A stretch of 64,000 bases of DNA from Prochlorococcus sp. RS04 (GCF_001989455.1 NZ_CP018346.1:620001-684000), one strand, 5' to 3'; positions 37,205-48,298 are shown, counted from the first letter of the stretch. The notes: generated by a model not told the origin, from the letters alone. Program-made: numbers and translations.

Positions 37205-38609
37205 GATTTTTAGCGCAAAATATCTGTTTTACTATAGATTCAAATTTTAATTTAATCTCATCTATTTCTTTCTCTAAAACGGAGCCAGAAACTATCCCTG
37301 AACCTGCAGTAAATTCAATATTTTCTTCAATACATCTTGCGCCTCTTATTGCTAAAAGAAATGAAGCATTGCCTGATGAATCAACCCAACCCATTGGAGA
37401 AGCATAATTTCCTCTAGGAAAAGACTCAAGAGTGTTTATCCAATCCAATGCTGCATTTTTTGGGTATCCACAAACAGCTGGAGATGGATGTAAGTTTTTA
37501 AGCAATTCAAAAGGACAAATATTTTCAACTTTAGAGAAAATGAGTGTTTGCAAATGAGAAATATCTCCATATGAATTTACCTTTATATCACTTTTTTTAA
37601 AGTTTGTTATTTTTGAAACTTCTAAAGATTTAATCAAATGTTGTATTACATAATTATGTTCCTTTAAGTCTTTAGTACTTTTTAGGAGTTTCTTAAAATT
37701 TGAATTAGTAGGGATAGTTCCGGCAAGAGCCTCTAAAGTTAAATTAGGTTTAGAAAAAGAAAATAATTTTTCTGGAGATGCTCCAAACAAAATATCCTTA
37801 CTATTCCTTTTCCAAACGTATATACATGTATTTGGTTGCTTCTTTTTAAATCTTTTTAAAATTTCTACTAAATCTAGTTTATTTTTAAGTTTTATTTTAA
37901 TCCTATTTGCTAAAACTATCTTTTCGAGGATATCTTTCTCTACTAATTGAATTCCTCTTTTTACTACTTTTTTCATCTTTGTTTTAGAAGTTTCTAATGA
38001 GCGTGAGAAATCATCAATAAAAGGGGAATCAAAACTAGTTTTTAAGCTAGATGATTTTATTAATTCTGAGCCAGAATTAATAACTTGATTTCTAATTGTC
38101 CATATTTCTTCAATTAATGTTCTTAATGATGATTTACCTTCAACATGACCATTGATTCTTAACCAGCAATTCTTGCCACTTTTAGTAATTAATATTTTTG
38201 GCAAAATGGCTTCCAAACTAGGGATATCTGAAGGTAAATTCTTATTATTCAAATTTTCAGAGAAAGAAAATAGATAAATTATTTTTGAAAGTGCAGAATT
38301 ATGCGATTCACTAGTTAAGTTTATTAAATTTTGAAAATTCTCAGAATTAAACTCTTTTGCTACCTCAAATCTTTTTGGGCCATCCAGAGTAACATATTTA
38401 CACTTCTCGAAAGCTATATATGAAATGCCATCAGATTCCTCCCAAAATGAAGAAAACGGATATTGATTTATTAACAATTCATAAACTTGAAATAAATCAA
38501 TACAAGGAATCTCAACACAAATACTTACTAATCCAGAACTTTCAACTTTCTTATCGAAAGAGGAAAATACATCTTTTAAAAAATCTGTTAAGTTTAAATC
38601 ATTTTTCAT
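37197..38609 (-). CDS. menF: Isochorismate synthase
   Basis: First step of phylloquinone synthesis, chorismate to isochorismate. The 470-residue protein has the chorismate-enzyme C-terminal domain: [18 protein letters not shown] [55 protein letters not shown], the late [29 protein letters not shown] segment starting GNYASPMGW, and [11 protein letters not shown]. The length and context next to menA/C/E favour MenF over anthranilate or aminodeoxychorismate synthase. It is divergent from menA. Confidence 0.92.
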   Translation of the reverse strand: MKNDLNLTDFLKDVFSSFDKKVESSGLVSICVEIPCIDLFQVYELLINQYPFSSFWEESDGISYIAFEKCKYVTLDGPKRFEVAKEFNSENFQNLINLTSESHNSALSKIIYLFSFSENLNNKNLPSDIPSLEAILPKILITKSGKNCWLRINGHVEGKSSLRTLIEEIWTIRNQVINSGSELIKSSSLKTSFDSPFIDDFSRSLETSKTKMKKVVKRGIQLVEKDILEKIVLANRIKIKLKNKLDLVEILKRFKKKQPNTCIYVWKRNSKDILFGASPEKLFSFSKPNLTLEALAGTIPTNSNFKKLLKSTKDLKEHNYVIQHLIKSLEVSKITNFKKSDIKVNSYGDISHLQTLIFSKVENICPFELLKNLHPSPAVCGYPKNAALDWINTLESFPRGNYASPMGWVDSSGNASFLLAIRGARCIEENIEFTAGSGIVSGSVLEKEIDEIKLKFESIVKQIFCAKNPR

Positions 38610-38710
38610 TACTTATTGAAAATAACTAAAAATGATGCAATAAAGTAAAAAATGTAACTCAATTTATAAACTACATTCAATAATTATCTAATTTTGCGTG
38701 TTAATTAAAA

Positions 38711-39628
38711 ATGGACGAAGATAAAAAAAAATTATGGAAAAAAGCAATAAAATGGCCTCTTTATTCTGTTGCTATACTTCCAGTTTTAATAACAGGGGCT
38801 TACTTGCTCAATCAATATGAAGAGGTAAAAATTTATAATTTGATTTCATTTACTTTAGCTGCAATTTTGATATTACTTTGGGAAAATCTAACTAATGATT
38901 TATACGACGCTGAAACAGGAATCGATGAATTTAAATTCCATTCAATTGTAAATCTTGTAAAAAATAAAAAAATAATTTCATTTATTGCATATACATCCTT
39001 AGTTATTGGTTTATTAATAATTTTAATTATTTCAGTATCAACAAGTATAAACATTTTTATTTTGGTGGCAGCTTGCTGCTTCTTAGGATATTTATATCAA
39101 GGTCCTCCTTTTAGATTGGGCTATCAAGGTTTTGGAGAACCATTATGCTGGCTTGCATTTGGACCTTTTGCGTACTCTGCAGTCTTAATTGCGTTAAATC
39201 CGTCTAATATTTACTTCGAAGATATTCCATGGAAAGTTTCTTTATTACTTGGTTCAGGACCTTCCTTGGCAACAACTCTTGTATTATTTTGTTCTCATTT
39301 TCATCAAATTTCTGAAGATAAAAAGCATGGGAAAAATTCACCTTTAGTTCGCTTAGGGGCAAAAAAAGGTTCTCAATTTGTGCCTTGGATAATTTTTGCA
39401 ATATATATTTTTCAACTTTTCACAATAGTTTATGGATTTATTCCAGTGTTTTGCATCCTTTATTTGCTTAGTTTCCCTCAAGGAATAAGACTTATAAATT
39501 TATTAAAATCTTCCTATGCAAAACCTTCTGCAATAAAAAATTGCAAATTCGTCGCAATAAAATTTCAAACTCTTAATGGAATTGGTTTAATCACAGGATT
39601 AATATTTAATTACTTTCTAAATAAATGA
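38711..39628 (+). CDS. menA: 1,4-dihydroxy-2-naphthoate phytyltransferase (MenA)
   Basis: UbiA-family prenyltransferase that attaches the phytyl tail in phylloquinone (photosystem I A1 acceptor) synthesis. The 305-residue protein has about eight membrane segments. The first DxxxD-type prenyl diphosphate site is NDLYDAETGID (about 58-68), and a loop FHQISEDKKHGKNS holds the second acidic motif. Substrate is inferred from neighbours menC, menE and menF. Its end overlaps menC by four bases (ATGA). Confidence 0.93.
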   Translation: MDEDKKKLWKKAIKWPLYSVAILPVLITGAYLLNQYEEVKIYNLISFTLAAILILLWENLTNDLYDAETGIDEFKFHSIVNLVKNKKIISFIAYTSLVIGLLIILIISVSTSINIFILVAACCFLGYLYQGPPFRLGYQGFGEPLCWLAFGPFAYSAVLIALNPSNIYFEDIPWKVSLLLGSGPSLATTLVLFCSHFHQISEDKKHGKNSPLVRLGAKKGSQFVPWIIFAIYIFQLFTIVYGFIPVFCILYLLSFPQGIRLINLLKSSYAKPSAIKNCKFVAIKFQTLNGIGLITGLIFNYFLNK

Positions 39629-40590
39629 ACTTAATATTTCAAAAAAAATCTTATAGCTTTAAGTTATCGGCCAAAGTAGAAAATTCTAAAACCAATTACC
39701 AAACAAAATCAGGTTGGATAATTAAATTAATAAGTAATGATAAAAAAATAGGGTTTGGAGAAGTTTCACCGCTACATAAAAAAGACTTAAAAAAGTGTGC
39801 GAAACAACTAGATATGATCCCTGAGCATATAGAGGAATTTAATTTATCTGAGCAAATAAATATTTTTCACCCATGCATTCAATCTGCAATAAATTCTGCA
39901 TTAGCTGAGATCAATGGAAAAATAATTTTTAAAGAAAACTACTACTTTGATGAAATTGGTAAAACAGCCATATTGTTAAATCATGAAAATGTAGTTTCAG
40001 ATCTAAATGATATTAAAAAAAGACATTGTGATGTTGGAAAATCATTAACCTTAAAATGGAAAGTAGCACTAAAAAATAACCATGAGGAAGAAGCAAAATT
40101 AGAAGAAATTCTAAGCAAAATAGGTAATAATATTAAGTTAAGAATAGATGCTAATGGTTCTTGGGGAAGAGACATAGCTAATAGATGGGCTGATATTTTG
40201 AAAGATAATAAAAATATAGATTGGTTAGAACAACCTCTCTGTGTTGATGATATTGATGGACTGACAGAACTAAACAAAAAAATTCCAATAGCTTTAGACG
40301 AATCACTTTTAAAATTTCCAACTTTGATTGATGAGTGGAAGGGTTGGCAAATTAGAAGGCCTTCTCAAGAAAATAATCCAGTTAAGCTTTTAAGAGAATT
40401 AGAAAATAAAAAAGCTTTAATATCTATAAGTACCTCATTTGAAACTGGAATAGGAAAGAGATGGCTCCATCATTTATCTTCTCTACAATTACAAGGACCA
40501 ACGCCAAAAGTTCCTGGTTTAGCAATGAATAAATTCCCTAATTCGTTTCTATTTTTAAATGAAGCAAAAAAGATATGGGATCAACTATGA
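39625..40590 (+). CDS. menC: o-Succinylbenzoate synthase
   Basis: Enolase-superfamily enzyme of 321 residues that dehydrates SHCHC to o-succinylbenzoate. Superfamily features are LKWKVALKNN (the KxK-like catalytic lysine region, about 142-148), LRIDANGSWG (metal Asp), LEQPLCVDDIDG (Glu), ALDESL (Asp) and the ISISTSFETGIGKRWLHHLS strand with a final Lys. Start overlaps the menA stop (ATGA). Confidence 0.93.
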   Translation: MNLIFQKKSYSFKLSAKVENSKTNYQTKSGWIIKLISNDKKIGFGEVSPLHKKDLKKCAKQLDMIPEHIEEFNLSEQINIFHPCIQSAINSALAEINGKIIFKENYYFDEIGKTAILLNHENVVSDLNDIKKRHCDVGKSLTLKWKVALKNNHEEEAKLEEILSKIGNNIKLRIDANGSWGRDIANRWADILKDNKNIDWLEQPLCVDDIDGLTELNKKIPIALDESLLKFPTLIDEWKGWQIRRPSQENNPVKLLRELENKKALISISTSFETGIGKRWLHHLSSLQLQGPTPKVPGLAMNKFPNSFLFLNEAKKIWDQL

Positions 40591-41789
40591 AAAATAAAAT
40601 TCATACTATTGAAGTTGAAAATAACGAAACTCAATCTGTAGAAAAAATTATTGAAAAAATTAGAGAGAATAAAATTATTTATGTAAAAAACAAATTTTAT
40701 GAAGACAAAGATGTATTAGATTCAATTACTGAAAATGGGCCAGCAATTATCTTAAACAGTAGTGGGAGTTCTGGAAAACCGAGACAATGTTTTCACCATT
40801 TAAATAATCTTAAATTATCTGCAACTACATCAGGTCAATGGCTAATAGAGCAAGGATTTGAATTACAAAACTGCTTAATTTTAAATACTTTACCCCTGAA
40901 CCATATAAGTGGATTAATGCCAATTTTTAGAAGTCAAACTTGGGGATGTGATTGTATTAATATTTCTCCGAATTTGATAAAAAAAACTAGAGAACTTTTA
41001 CTTTTCACAATTAAATTTAAAAAAAACAAAAAACACTTGGTTACGTCATTAGTACCTACACAATTACAAAGACTTTTAGCTCAAAAAGATGGAATTAGTT
41101 GGCTAAAAATTTTTGATCTAATTTGGGTAGGTGGAGCTTCAATTTCAGACGAAACTGCAGAACAATGTATAAAAGAAAAAATAAACTTAGCACCTTGTTA
41201 CGGCTCAACTGAAACAGCAGCAATGGTTACAAGTTTAAAACCAAAAGAATTCTTAATGGGTTTTAAAAATGTTGGAGAAATACTTCCTGATACAAAAATA
41301 AGAATTAACGCACAAGGATTAATCGAAATAAAATCAGCCAGAATTGGAATCGAAATAATAGATTCTTTAAAAACTGAAAATTTCAAAAATAAAAATGGTT
41401 GGTGGCAAACAAGTGATTTAGGTGAAATTAAGCAAATCAATAATTCTTACTATTTAAAATTTGTTGGAAGAAGTGATAATGCCTTTAATTCAGGAGGAGA
41501 AGTTGTTTTCCCTGAAGTAATTAAATCTAGATTAAATGATTTCATTATGAAAGAAAATATCCCAATTAATAAATTCAATATTTCGAAAGTATCTAACAAA
41601 TTATGGGGAAATAAAATTAAAGTAATAGTTGAATTTAGAGAACTTACAAATGATAAAAATATTGAAATTTCTTTAAATTTATTAAAAAATTTTTCTCAAA
41701 GTTGGCCTAAACATGAAAAGCCTGAAAAGTGGATTGTTAAAAACAAAAATAGCATTACAGAAAAAATAAACTATAAATTTAAAAAATAA
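40587..41789 (+). CDS. menE: o-Succinylbenzoate-CoA ligase
   Basis: Acyl-adenylating ligase that activates o-succinylbenzoate with CoA. With the ATG at 40587 it has 400 residues: phosphate loop LNSSGSSGKPRQ near 55, the middle CYGSTETAAMVT (family YGxTE motif), and WQTSDLGEIKQI followed by VGRSDNAFNSGGEVVFPE. An in-frame ATG at 40575 adds four residues; I prefer 40587 because its ATGA overlap with the menC stop mirrors the menA/menC junction. It is shorter than typical acyl-CoA ligases, with a reduced N-terminal domain. Confidence 0.9.
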   Translation: MKNKIHTIEVENNETQSVEKIIEKIRENKIIYVKNKFYEDKDVLDSITENGPAIILNSSGSSGKPRQCFHHLNNLKLSATTSGQWLIEQGFELQNCLILNTLPLNHISGLMPIFRSQTWGCDCINISPNLIKKTRELLLFTIKFKKNKKHLVTSLVPTQLQRLLAQKDGISWLKIFDLIWVGGASISDETAEQCIKEKINLAPCYGSTETAAMVTSLKPKEFLMGFKNVGEILPDTKIRINAQGLIEIKSARIGIEIIDSLKTENFKNKNGWWQTSDLGEIKQINNSYYLKFVGRSDNAFNSGGEVVFPEVIKSRLNDFIMKENIPINKFNISKVSNKLWGNKIKVIVEFRELTNDKNIEISLNLLKNFSQSWPKHEKPEKWIVKNKNSITEKINYKFKK

Positions 41790-41792
41790 TAA

Positions 41793-42245
<453 letters not shown>

Positions 42246-42254
42246 TTAAAGAAC

Positions 42255-43442
42255 TTATCTATCAACAGATCCCATAATGACATCTATTGAGCCAAGAATT
42301 GCCATAATATCGGCAATTTTGGCACCTTTAAGAATATGAGGCAATATTTGCAGATTATTTAAATCAGCTGCTCTGATTTTAAATCTCCATGGGGTAACTT
42401 CATTATTTCCTTGAATGAATACACCTATTTCTCCTTTACCGGACTCTAATCTTGTATACAATTCTCCGTTAGGAATTTTAAAAGTTGGAGCAACCTTCTT
42501 GGCTACATATTGATAGTCCATACCAAATATTTCACTTTTCTTATCTTCAGTCGCCATTCTTTGAGCTTCTAAATTTTCTGTTGGACCTCCTGGAATCATT
42601 TTGCAAGCTTGGCGAATGATACTTAGTGATTGTCTCATCTCTTCAACTCTTACTCGATATCTCGCGTAACAATCTCCTTCTTTTTCAGAAGCAATGTGCC
42701 AATCAAAATCGTCATAACATTCATAACTATCGACTTTCCTTAAATCCCAGGAAACCCCAGAAGCTCTAAGCATTGGCCCAGACAAAGACCAATTAATTGC
42801 CTGGTCTCTTTGTATTGTTCCTAGACCTTCAATTCTTTTTCTAAAAATTGGATTATTTGTGATTAATTTTTCGTATTCATCTATCTTAGGACCGAACCAA
42901 TCGCAAAAGTCTAAACATTTTTCTAACCATCCGTATGGGAGATCACATGCTACTCCACCGATTCTAAAGAAATTATTATTGATTAGCCTTTGTCCAGTAG
43001 CAGCTTCCCAGAGATCATAGATCATCTCTCTTTCTCTAAAAATATAGAAAAATGGAGTTTGAGCTCCTACGTCAGCTAAAAAGGGACCAAGCCATAAAAG
43101 ATGATTAGCAATACGATTAAGTTCGAGCATAAGAACTCTGATGTAACTAGCTCTTTTGGGAACTGGAATATTAGCTAATCTTTCAGGAGCATTTACTACA
43201 ATAGCTTCATAAAACATTCCTGCGGCATAATCCATTCTGCTTACATAAGGGACATACATTACATTTGTCCTATTTTCAGCTATCTTTTCCATTCCTCTAT
43301 GTAAATATCCAATTACTGGCTCACAATCAATGACATTCTCACCATCAAGAGTTACAACTAACCTTAAAACCCCATGCATTGAGGGATGGTGAGGGCCAAA
43401 ATTGACCACCATTGGTTCTGTTCTAGTCTCTAGCTGAGCCAT
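42255..43442 (-). CDS. ndhH: NDH-1 subunit H (49 kDa, NuoD-like)
   Basis: Peripheral-arm subunit of the photosynthetic NDH-1 complex that forms the quinone pocket with NdhK. It has 395 residues: [24 protein letters not shown] at the N-terminus, [33 protein letters not shown], and the C-terminal [25 protein letters not shown]. The N-terminal [16 protein letters not shown] start matches the family. It is divergent from rsmH with a 38-base gap. Confidence 0.98.
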   Translation of the reverse strand: MAQLETRTEPMVVNFGPHHPSMHGVLRLVVTLDGENVIDCEPVIGYLHRGMEKIAENRTNVMYVPYVSRMDYAAGMFYEAIVVNAPERLANIPVPKRASYIRVLMLELNRIANHLLWLGPFLADVGAQTPFFYIFREREMIYDLWEAATGQRLINNNFFRIGGVACDLPYGWLEKCLDFCDWFGPKIDEYEKLITNNPIFRKRIEGLGTIQRDQAINWSLSGPMLRASGVSWDLRKVDSYECYDDFDWHIASEKEGDCYARYRVRVEEMRQSLSIIRQACKMIPGGPTENLEAQRMATEDKKSEIFGMDYQYVAKKVAPTFKIPNGELYTRLESGKGEIGVFIQGNNEVTPWRFKIRAADLNNLQILPHILKGAKIADIMAILGSIDVIMGSVDR

Positions 43443-43480
43443 TCAAAATTTAACTTCTAAATAAATCTTAGTCGAAAGTT

Positions 43481-44383
43481 ATGCAAACTGACCTATCTGA
43501 TTCATCTTTTTTCAATCATCAATCAGTTATGACATATGAGATTATGGCCTCATTAGAGCATTACCCACTGATAAATAACAATCAACTTAAGGGAATAGAC
43601 GCAACTTTAGGCGGAGGAGGGCACTCTTATCATTTATTGAGAAAATATTCGGATTTAAATATAATTGGACTTGATCAAGATCCATTCGCGAGAAAATCAG
43701 CATCAAAAAAACTTGATGAGTTTAAAAATAGGATTGATATAAGGGCTTCAAATTTTGCGGATTTTGTACCTAAAGAAAAAGTTTCTTTTGTAATTGCAGA
43801 TCTTGGAGTAAATAGCAACCAAATTGATGACCCTAAAAGAGGATTTAGTTTCCAAAAAAATGGTCCACTTGATATGCGCATGAATCCTTTTCTTGATGTT
43901 GATGCAGAGAAATTAATTGAGGCTTTAAATGAAAAAGATCTAGCTAACCTAATCTATAAATACGGTGAGGAGAGATTATCAAGAAAGATTGCTAGGAAAA
44001 TAAAATTGGATTTGAAGGAAAATGGGAAATATTCTGGAACAAAAGAGTTAGCTTATTCTATTGCAGGCTGCTTCCCACCAAAACAAAGATATAAAAAAAT
44101 ACATCCAGCAACAAGAACATTTCAAGCACTAAGAATTGCTGTTAATAAAGAAATTGAAGTATTAGAAAAATTTTTGCAAGTTGTACCTGAATGGCTTTTG
44201 CCAGGAGGTATTATTTCTATTATTAGTTTTCATTCCCTTGAGGATAGGTTAGTTAAAAGTTGTTTCAAGAATGATCAAAGACTAAAAAACCTGACAAAAA
44301 AGCCAATAACTCCTTCCGAACAAGAAGTTGAACTAAATAAAAGAGCTAGAAGTGGAAAATTAAGAATTGCTCAATTAAATTAA
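43481..44383 (+). CDS. rsmH: 16S rRNA (cytosine1402-N4)-methyltransferase
   Basis: SAM-dependent methyltransferase (MraW/RsmH) for m4C1402. The 300-residue protein has HQSVMTYEIMASL, GIDATLGGGGHSYHLL (SAM loop), GLDQDPFA, ADLGVNSNQIDDPKRGFSF, GPLDMRMNP, HPATRTFQALRIAVNKEIEVLE and SIISFHSLEDRLVK, all typical. It is convergent with the cysteine desulfurase gene. Confidence 0.97.
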   Translation: MQTDLSDSSFFNHQSVMTYEIMASLEHYPLINNNQLKGIDATLGGGGHSYHLLRKYSDLNIIGLDQDPFARKSASKKLDEFKNRIDIRASNFADFVPKEKVSFVIADLGVNSNQIDDPKRGFSFQKNGPLDMRMNPFLDVDAEKLIEALNEKDLANLIYKYGEERLSRKIARKIKLDLKENGKYSGTKELAYSIAGCFPPKQRYKKIHPATRTFQALRIAVNKEIEVLEKFLQVVPEWLLPGGIISIISFHSLEDRLVKSCFKNDQRLKNLTKKPITPSEQEVELNKRARSGKLRIAQLN

Positions 44384-44396
44384 AGGCCAATAATTT

Positions 44397-45542
44397 CTAT
44401 CGTAATGATCTGATCGTATTTGTAAGAATATGAATTGCTTGTTTTATGTCTTTTGAATTAGTGCTTAATCCAATACTTAACCTTATTGAAGATTCTGCTT
44501 CTTTAAGAGATCTACCTAAGGCTAGTAAAACATGAGATGGTTCACCGTTACTACATGCAGATCCAGTAGAACAAATTATTTTAGATTTTAAAAATTTATG
44601 AAACTTTGCTCCATTTAAATCCAATACAGTCAAATTTAAATTGTGAGGTAATCTTTTTTCTATGGAGCCATTAATTAATAAACCAGAATTATTTTTTAAC
44701 AACCCCTCTAAAAGGTTATTTCTGTAAAAAAGTAATTTCTCAGCATTATTTTTTTGATTCAAAACTGCTATCTCTATTGCTTTAGTAAAGCCAACTACTA
44801 AAGGAAGAGGTAATGTACCAGACCTAAGACCATATTCCTGACCTCCTCCAACAATTAAAGGCTCAAGATTAATTTCTTCATCAATCAAAAGAAGTCCTAT
44901 CCCTTTAGGACCATATATTTTGTGAGAACTCATCGTTATCATGTTTACATCTGATAAAAGATTGTCTAACGCCATATAACCTAAACATTGTGCAAAATCA
45001 GAGTGAAATGTTATTCCTCTCGATTTACATATCTTTGAAATATTCTCTATGGGCTGAATAACTCCTATTTCATTATTTGCCAACATGACACTAACCAGAA
45101 ATGTATCTTCTCTTATATTTTTTTTGAATTGTTCTACTGAAATTAAGCCATCTTTCTCAGGATTAATTGCTGTAACCATAAATCCCTCTTTTTTTAGTTG
45201 GTTTAGGGGCTCCAAAACAGCTTTATGCTCTGTTTTTAAGGTAATAATATGTCCATAATTTCCTGTTTTTTTATAGAAATTTCTAGCAAAGCCTAACAAG
45301 GCTAAGTTATTAGATTCAGTTGCCCCGCTTGTAAAAATAACTTTTTTATTCTTAAGAAATAAATTTTGTTCTATTTTTTCTCTTGAAGCTTCCAAAATAG
45401 CGCTTGCGTTAATCCCCGCCAAATTAGATTTGCTTGCAGGGTTAGAAAATATCTCACTCCAAAAAGGTTTCATAGAATCAACAACATCTTTAGAGCAAGG
45501 AGTCGAAGATTGATAGTCTAGTAGTATGGGAGTTGATAGCAT
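44397..45542 (-). CDS. Cysteine desulfurase, NifS/IscS-like
   Basis: PLP enzyme of 381 residues that removes sulfur from cysteine for Fe-S clusters and tRNA thiolation. Features are LLDYQSSTPCSKDVV at the N-terminus, FTSGATESNNLAL, HSDFAQCLGY (PLP aspartate region), the PLP lysine in MSSHKIYGPKGIG and the nucleophilic cysteine in CSTGSACSNGEPSH. The cysteine loop places it with the NifS/IscS group I enzymes rather than SufS. It is divergent from a response regulator gene. Confidence 0.93.
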   Translation of the reverse strand: MLSTPILLDYQSSTPCSKDVVDSMKPFWSEIFSNPASKSNLAGINASAILEASREKIEQNLFLKNKKVIFTSGATESNNLALLGFARNFYKKTGNYGHIITLKTEHKAVLEPLNQLKKEGFMVTAINPEKDGLISVEQFKKNIREDTFLVSVMLANNEIGVIQPIENISKICKSRGITFHSDFAQCLGYMALDNLLSDVNMITMSSHKIYGPKGIGLLLIDEEINLEPLIVGGGQEYGLRSGTLPLPLVVGFTKAIEIAVLNQKNNAEKLLFYRNNLLEGLLKNNSGLLINGSIEKRLPHNLNLTVLDLNGAKFHKFLKSKIICSTGSACSNGEPSHVLLALGRSLKEAESSIRLSIGLSTNSKDIKQAIHILTNTIRSLR

Positions 45543-45601
45543 TATGTTTAGTATATAAAATTCTGTTTATTACTAGAAAATCAAATTTAAGAATTTAAAA
45601 A

Positions 45602-46330
45602 ATGAATGAAATTAATCAAATAAATAATGAACCTGTAAGAAAATCAAGAATTTTATTAGTTGATGATGAGCCTGGTTTAAGAACAGCTGTTAAAACATTT
45701 CTAGAAGATGAAGGGTTTGAAATATTTATTGCAGTTGATGGCGAGGATGGTTGGGAAAAAGCTCAAACAATTTTCCCAGATTTGATAATTAGCGATGTTA
45801 TGATGCCTCGAGCCAACGGTTATGATTTATTAGAAAAAATTAGAGAGGATGAAAAATTAGGAGGAACTCCAGTGATTTTTCTAACTGCAAAAGGAATGAC
45901 CCTAGACAGAACAGAAGGTTATCTTGCAGGAGTTGATGATTACATTTCCAAACCTTTCGATCCCGATGAATTAGCTGCAAGAGTTAAAAATGTAATCAAC
46001 AGACAAGAACGACTATTAAAAGAAGCGGCACGATTCGCAGATATTGACGTAAGCAAAATGGCAAAACAAATTACTGAAATAAAATCTATGCTCACAGACC
46101 AAAACCAGACTAATCCAGAAAATAAAATTAATCTTCCTAGTTTTACTCCTAGAGAAGCAAGTGTCCTTCAACTAGTAGCAGAGGGACTGATGAACAAGGA
46201 AATTGCTAGAAAGCTTGAAACATCTATTAGAAATGTTGAGAAATATGTAAGTAGACTTTTTATCAAGACAGGTACATCAAGCCGAACAGAATTAGTTCGT
46301 TATGCACTTGAAAATCATTTAGTAAAATAA
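45602..46330 (+). CDS. NarL/FixJ-type response regulator (Ycf29-like)
   Basis: Two-domain regulator of 242 residues. The receiver domain (about 15-130) has the acidic pocket LVDDEPG (Asp-Asp at 21-22), the phosphoacceptor Asp65 in ISDVMMP and the lysine of YISKPFDPDELAARV near 120. The C-terminal LuxR helix-turn-helix (about 180-240) has FTPREASVLQLVAEGLMNKEIARKL and a VEKYVSRLFIKTGTSSR recognition region. The layout resembles Ycf29 of cyanobacteria and plastids; that identity and the target genes are inferred. No kinase gene is adjacent. Confidence 0.88.
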   Translation: MNEINQINNEPVRKSRILLVDDEPGLRTAVKTFLEDEGFEIFIAVDGEDGWEKAQTIFPDLIISDVMMPRANGYDLLEKIREDEKLGGTPVIFLTAKGMTLDRTEGYLAGVDDYISKPFDPDELAARVKNVINRQERLLKEAARFADIDVSKMAKQITEIKSMLTDQNQTNPENKINLPSFTPREASVLQLVAEGLMNKEIARKLETSIRNVEKYVSRLFIKTGTSSRTELVRYALENHLVK

Positions 46331-46331
46331 T

Positions 46332-47033
46332 TTATTTAATTTTTTCGAATTCAATTAGTTTTGAAAAATAAAAAGGGGCTTGATTTAATTTCTTTTTAAC
46401 AACTTTAAATCCTCTTTCTTTAGCAGCATTAATAATACCCTTTTCTTTCAATGTATATGCCCTTGTAGTTTTACTTGGCCCAGGAAATAATTTTCCAATA
46501 TTTTTTAGAACAGCAAGAACTGGAGTATAAGGAGCAAAGCTGACGATTAGTTTTTCTTTGCTTAAATCGCATAGATGTTGAACCATTTCTTCTGCGACTG
46601 GTTGAGGATAATGAATAAATACATCCAAACAAACTACAACATCAAATAACCCTTTTAGTTTTTCCAGATCACAGACTTCATATTTAATTTTACCTTGACT
46701 CAAACCTAATTCATGAATGCGTTTTTTTGTTTCTTTAATCATTTCAGAAGAAATATCACTCACCTGTAGTTCTTTTATACCGAGTCTTAATAAAGGTATG
46801 GAAAGACTTCCTACACCACAGCCTGCATCACAATAACTTTTTTTTGTTAGTTCAGGATAATTTTTGATGTATGAGACTACATCATCTACAGTTTTTTGAT
46901 GTCCTTTCCTAATATTTTTCTGAACTGTATTAATTTCATCAGATTTGCTATAAATTTTATTCCATCTTTCAAAGCCAGTTCCATTAAAATACTCCCTTAC
47001 TTCACTTTTTTCGACAATCTTATTTGACGTCAT
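46332..47033 (-). CDS. chlM: Mg-protoporphyrin IX O-methyltransferase
   Basis: Chlorophyll branch enzyme that methylates the C13 propionate of Mg-protoporphyrin IX. It has 233 residues with VREYFNGTGFERWNKIYS at the N-terminus, the SAM site YCDAGCGVGSLSIPLLRLG (about 65-82), a VVCLDVFIHYPQP segment and the C-terminal FPGPSKTTRAYTLKE typical of ChlM. It is convergent with the response regulator and divergent from purE. Confidence 0.95.
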   Translation of the reverse strand: MTSNKIVEKSEVREYFNGTGFERWNKIYSKSDEINTVQKNIRKGHQKTVDDVVSYIKNYPELTKKSYCDAGCGVGSLSIPLLRLGIKELQVSDISSEMIKETKKRIHELGLSQGKIKYEVCDLEKLKGLFDVVVCLDVFIHYPQPVAEEMVQHLCDLSKEKLIVSFAPYTPVLAVLKNIGKLFPGPSKTTRAYTLKEKGIINAAKERGFKVVKKKLNQAPFYFSKLIEFEKIK

Positions 47034-47122
47034 AATATTCTATGAAAATTTATTCTTTTTATACTAACTAACTGGCGCCAAATTAATTGCACGCCATTAT
47101 AGGAAAGAATTGATTTGTTATT

Positions 47123-47659
47123 TTGTCAGAATTGAATTCTAAAGATATTTATAAAATTGCTGTCGTAATGGGTAGTGATTCAGATCTAAAAACATTGAAA
47201 CCAGCCATTGATATTTTAAGAGAATTTGGAATAAAAACTGAAGTTTGTATACTTTCTGCTCATCGAACACCTATTGAAATGATGGAATATGCAAAAAATG
47301 CAGAATCAGAAAACATAAAAGTAATAATTGCCGGTGCTGGGGGTGCTGCTCATCTTCCGGGAATGCTGGCATCTATAACTTGCATTCCTGTAATTGGCGT
47401 ACCAGTAGAGAGTAAGACACTTAAGGGGGTTGACTCTCTTTTATCAATCGTTCAAATGCCCGCTGGAATTCCAGTTGCAACAGTTGCAATTAATGGAGGT
47501 CAGAATGCTGGATTATTGGCTATAGAGATGATCAGTTTATTTGATGAATCCATAAAGAAAAATTTGAAAGAATTCAGAGAAAATCTACATACACAAGTAA
47601 GAAATAAAAATAGTAAGTTATCAAATATTGGACCTGACAATTATCTTCAAAATAAATGA
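47123..47659 (+). CDS. purE: N5-carboxyaminoimidazole ribonucleotide mutase
   Basis: Purine synthesis class I PurE, 178 residues. Active-site features are VVMGSDSDLKTLKPA, LSAHRTPIEMMEYA and IIAGAGGAAHLPGMLAS, with GVPVESKTLKGVDSLLSIVQMPAGIPVATV. The start is TTG at 47123 without a clear ribosome binding site; another in-frame TTG lies at 47132, so the first residues are uncertain. It has a C-terminal tail of about 20 polar residues past the core. Confidence 0.96.
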   Translation: MSELNSKDIYKIAVVMGSDSDLKTLKPAIDILREFGIKTEVCILSAHRTPIEMMEYAKNAESENIKVIIAGAGGAAHLPGMLASITCIPVIGVPVESKTLKGVDSLLSIVQMPAGIPVATVAINGGQNAGLLAIEMISLFDESIKKNLKEFRENLHTQVRNKNSKLSNIGPDNYLQNK

Positions 47660-47674
47660 ACTAATATTTTTCTA

Positions 47675-48298
47675 TTAGACCTTGTTAAGAAAGTTTTCTT
47701 TTTTAAGGTAGTTAATAATTTTTTCAACGGAATCATTTAAATCTAACGAACCTGTATCAACAACAATTTCGGGATTAAGAGGAGCTTCATATGGACTAGA
47801 AATCCCTGTGAATTCCTTAATTTCTCCCAAACGAGCTTTCTTATAAAGGCCTTTAGTATCCCTATTTTCGCAAACTGTGATATTAGCAGCACAATAAACC
47901 TCAATAAAATCTTTAGATCCAATAATTTGTCTCACCTTATCTCTATCGCTAATAAATGGCGAAACGAATGCTGTAATAGTTATTATCCCAGCATTCATAA
48001 ATAAATTCGCAACTTCGCCAATTCTTCTTATATTTTCTTCTCTATCTTCATCCGAAAAACCAAGATCTTTACATAAACCGTGTCTAATATTATCTCCATC
48101 CAACACATAAGTCGAAAAACCATCTAAGTGTAAAACTTCATTTAAAGCGTTGGCCAAAGTACTTTTGCCAGAACCAGATAAACCTGTAAACCAGATAACC
48201 ATACCTTTATGACCTCTCATTTTCTCTAGCTTTTCTCTATCAATAGTTAAGTTATGCCACTTTATGTTGGTTGACTTTGTTTGATTTTGTTCTTTCAT
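47675..48298 (-). CDS. cysC: Adenylylsulfate kinase
   Basis: Phosphorylates APS to PAPS in sulfate assimilation. The 207-residue protein has Walker A FTGLSGSGKSTLA (about 36-46), DGDNIRHGLCKDLGFS, an RIGEVANLFMNAG segment and the FTGISSPYEAPLNPE motif near the end. It ends 16 bases from purE (convergent) and follows the SUI1-type gene. Confidence 0.95.
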   Translation of the reverse strand: MKEQNQTKSTNIKWHNLTIDREKLEKMRGHKGMVIWFTGLSGSGKSTLANALNEVLHLDGFSTYVLDGDNIRHGLCKDLGFSDEDREENIRRIGEVANLFMNAGIITITAFVSPFISDRDKVRQIIGSKDFIEVYCAANITVCENRDTKGLYKKARLGEIKEFTGISSPYEAPLNPEIVVDTGSLDLNDSVEKIINYLKKENFLNKV

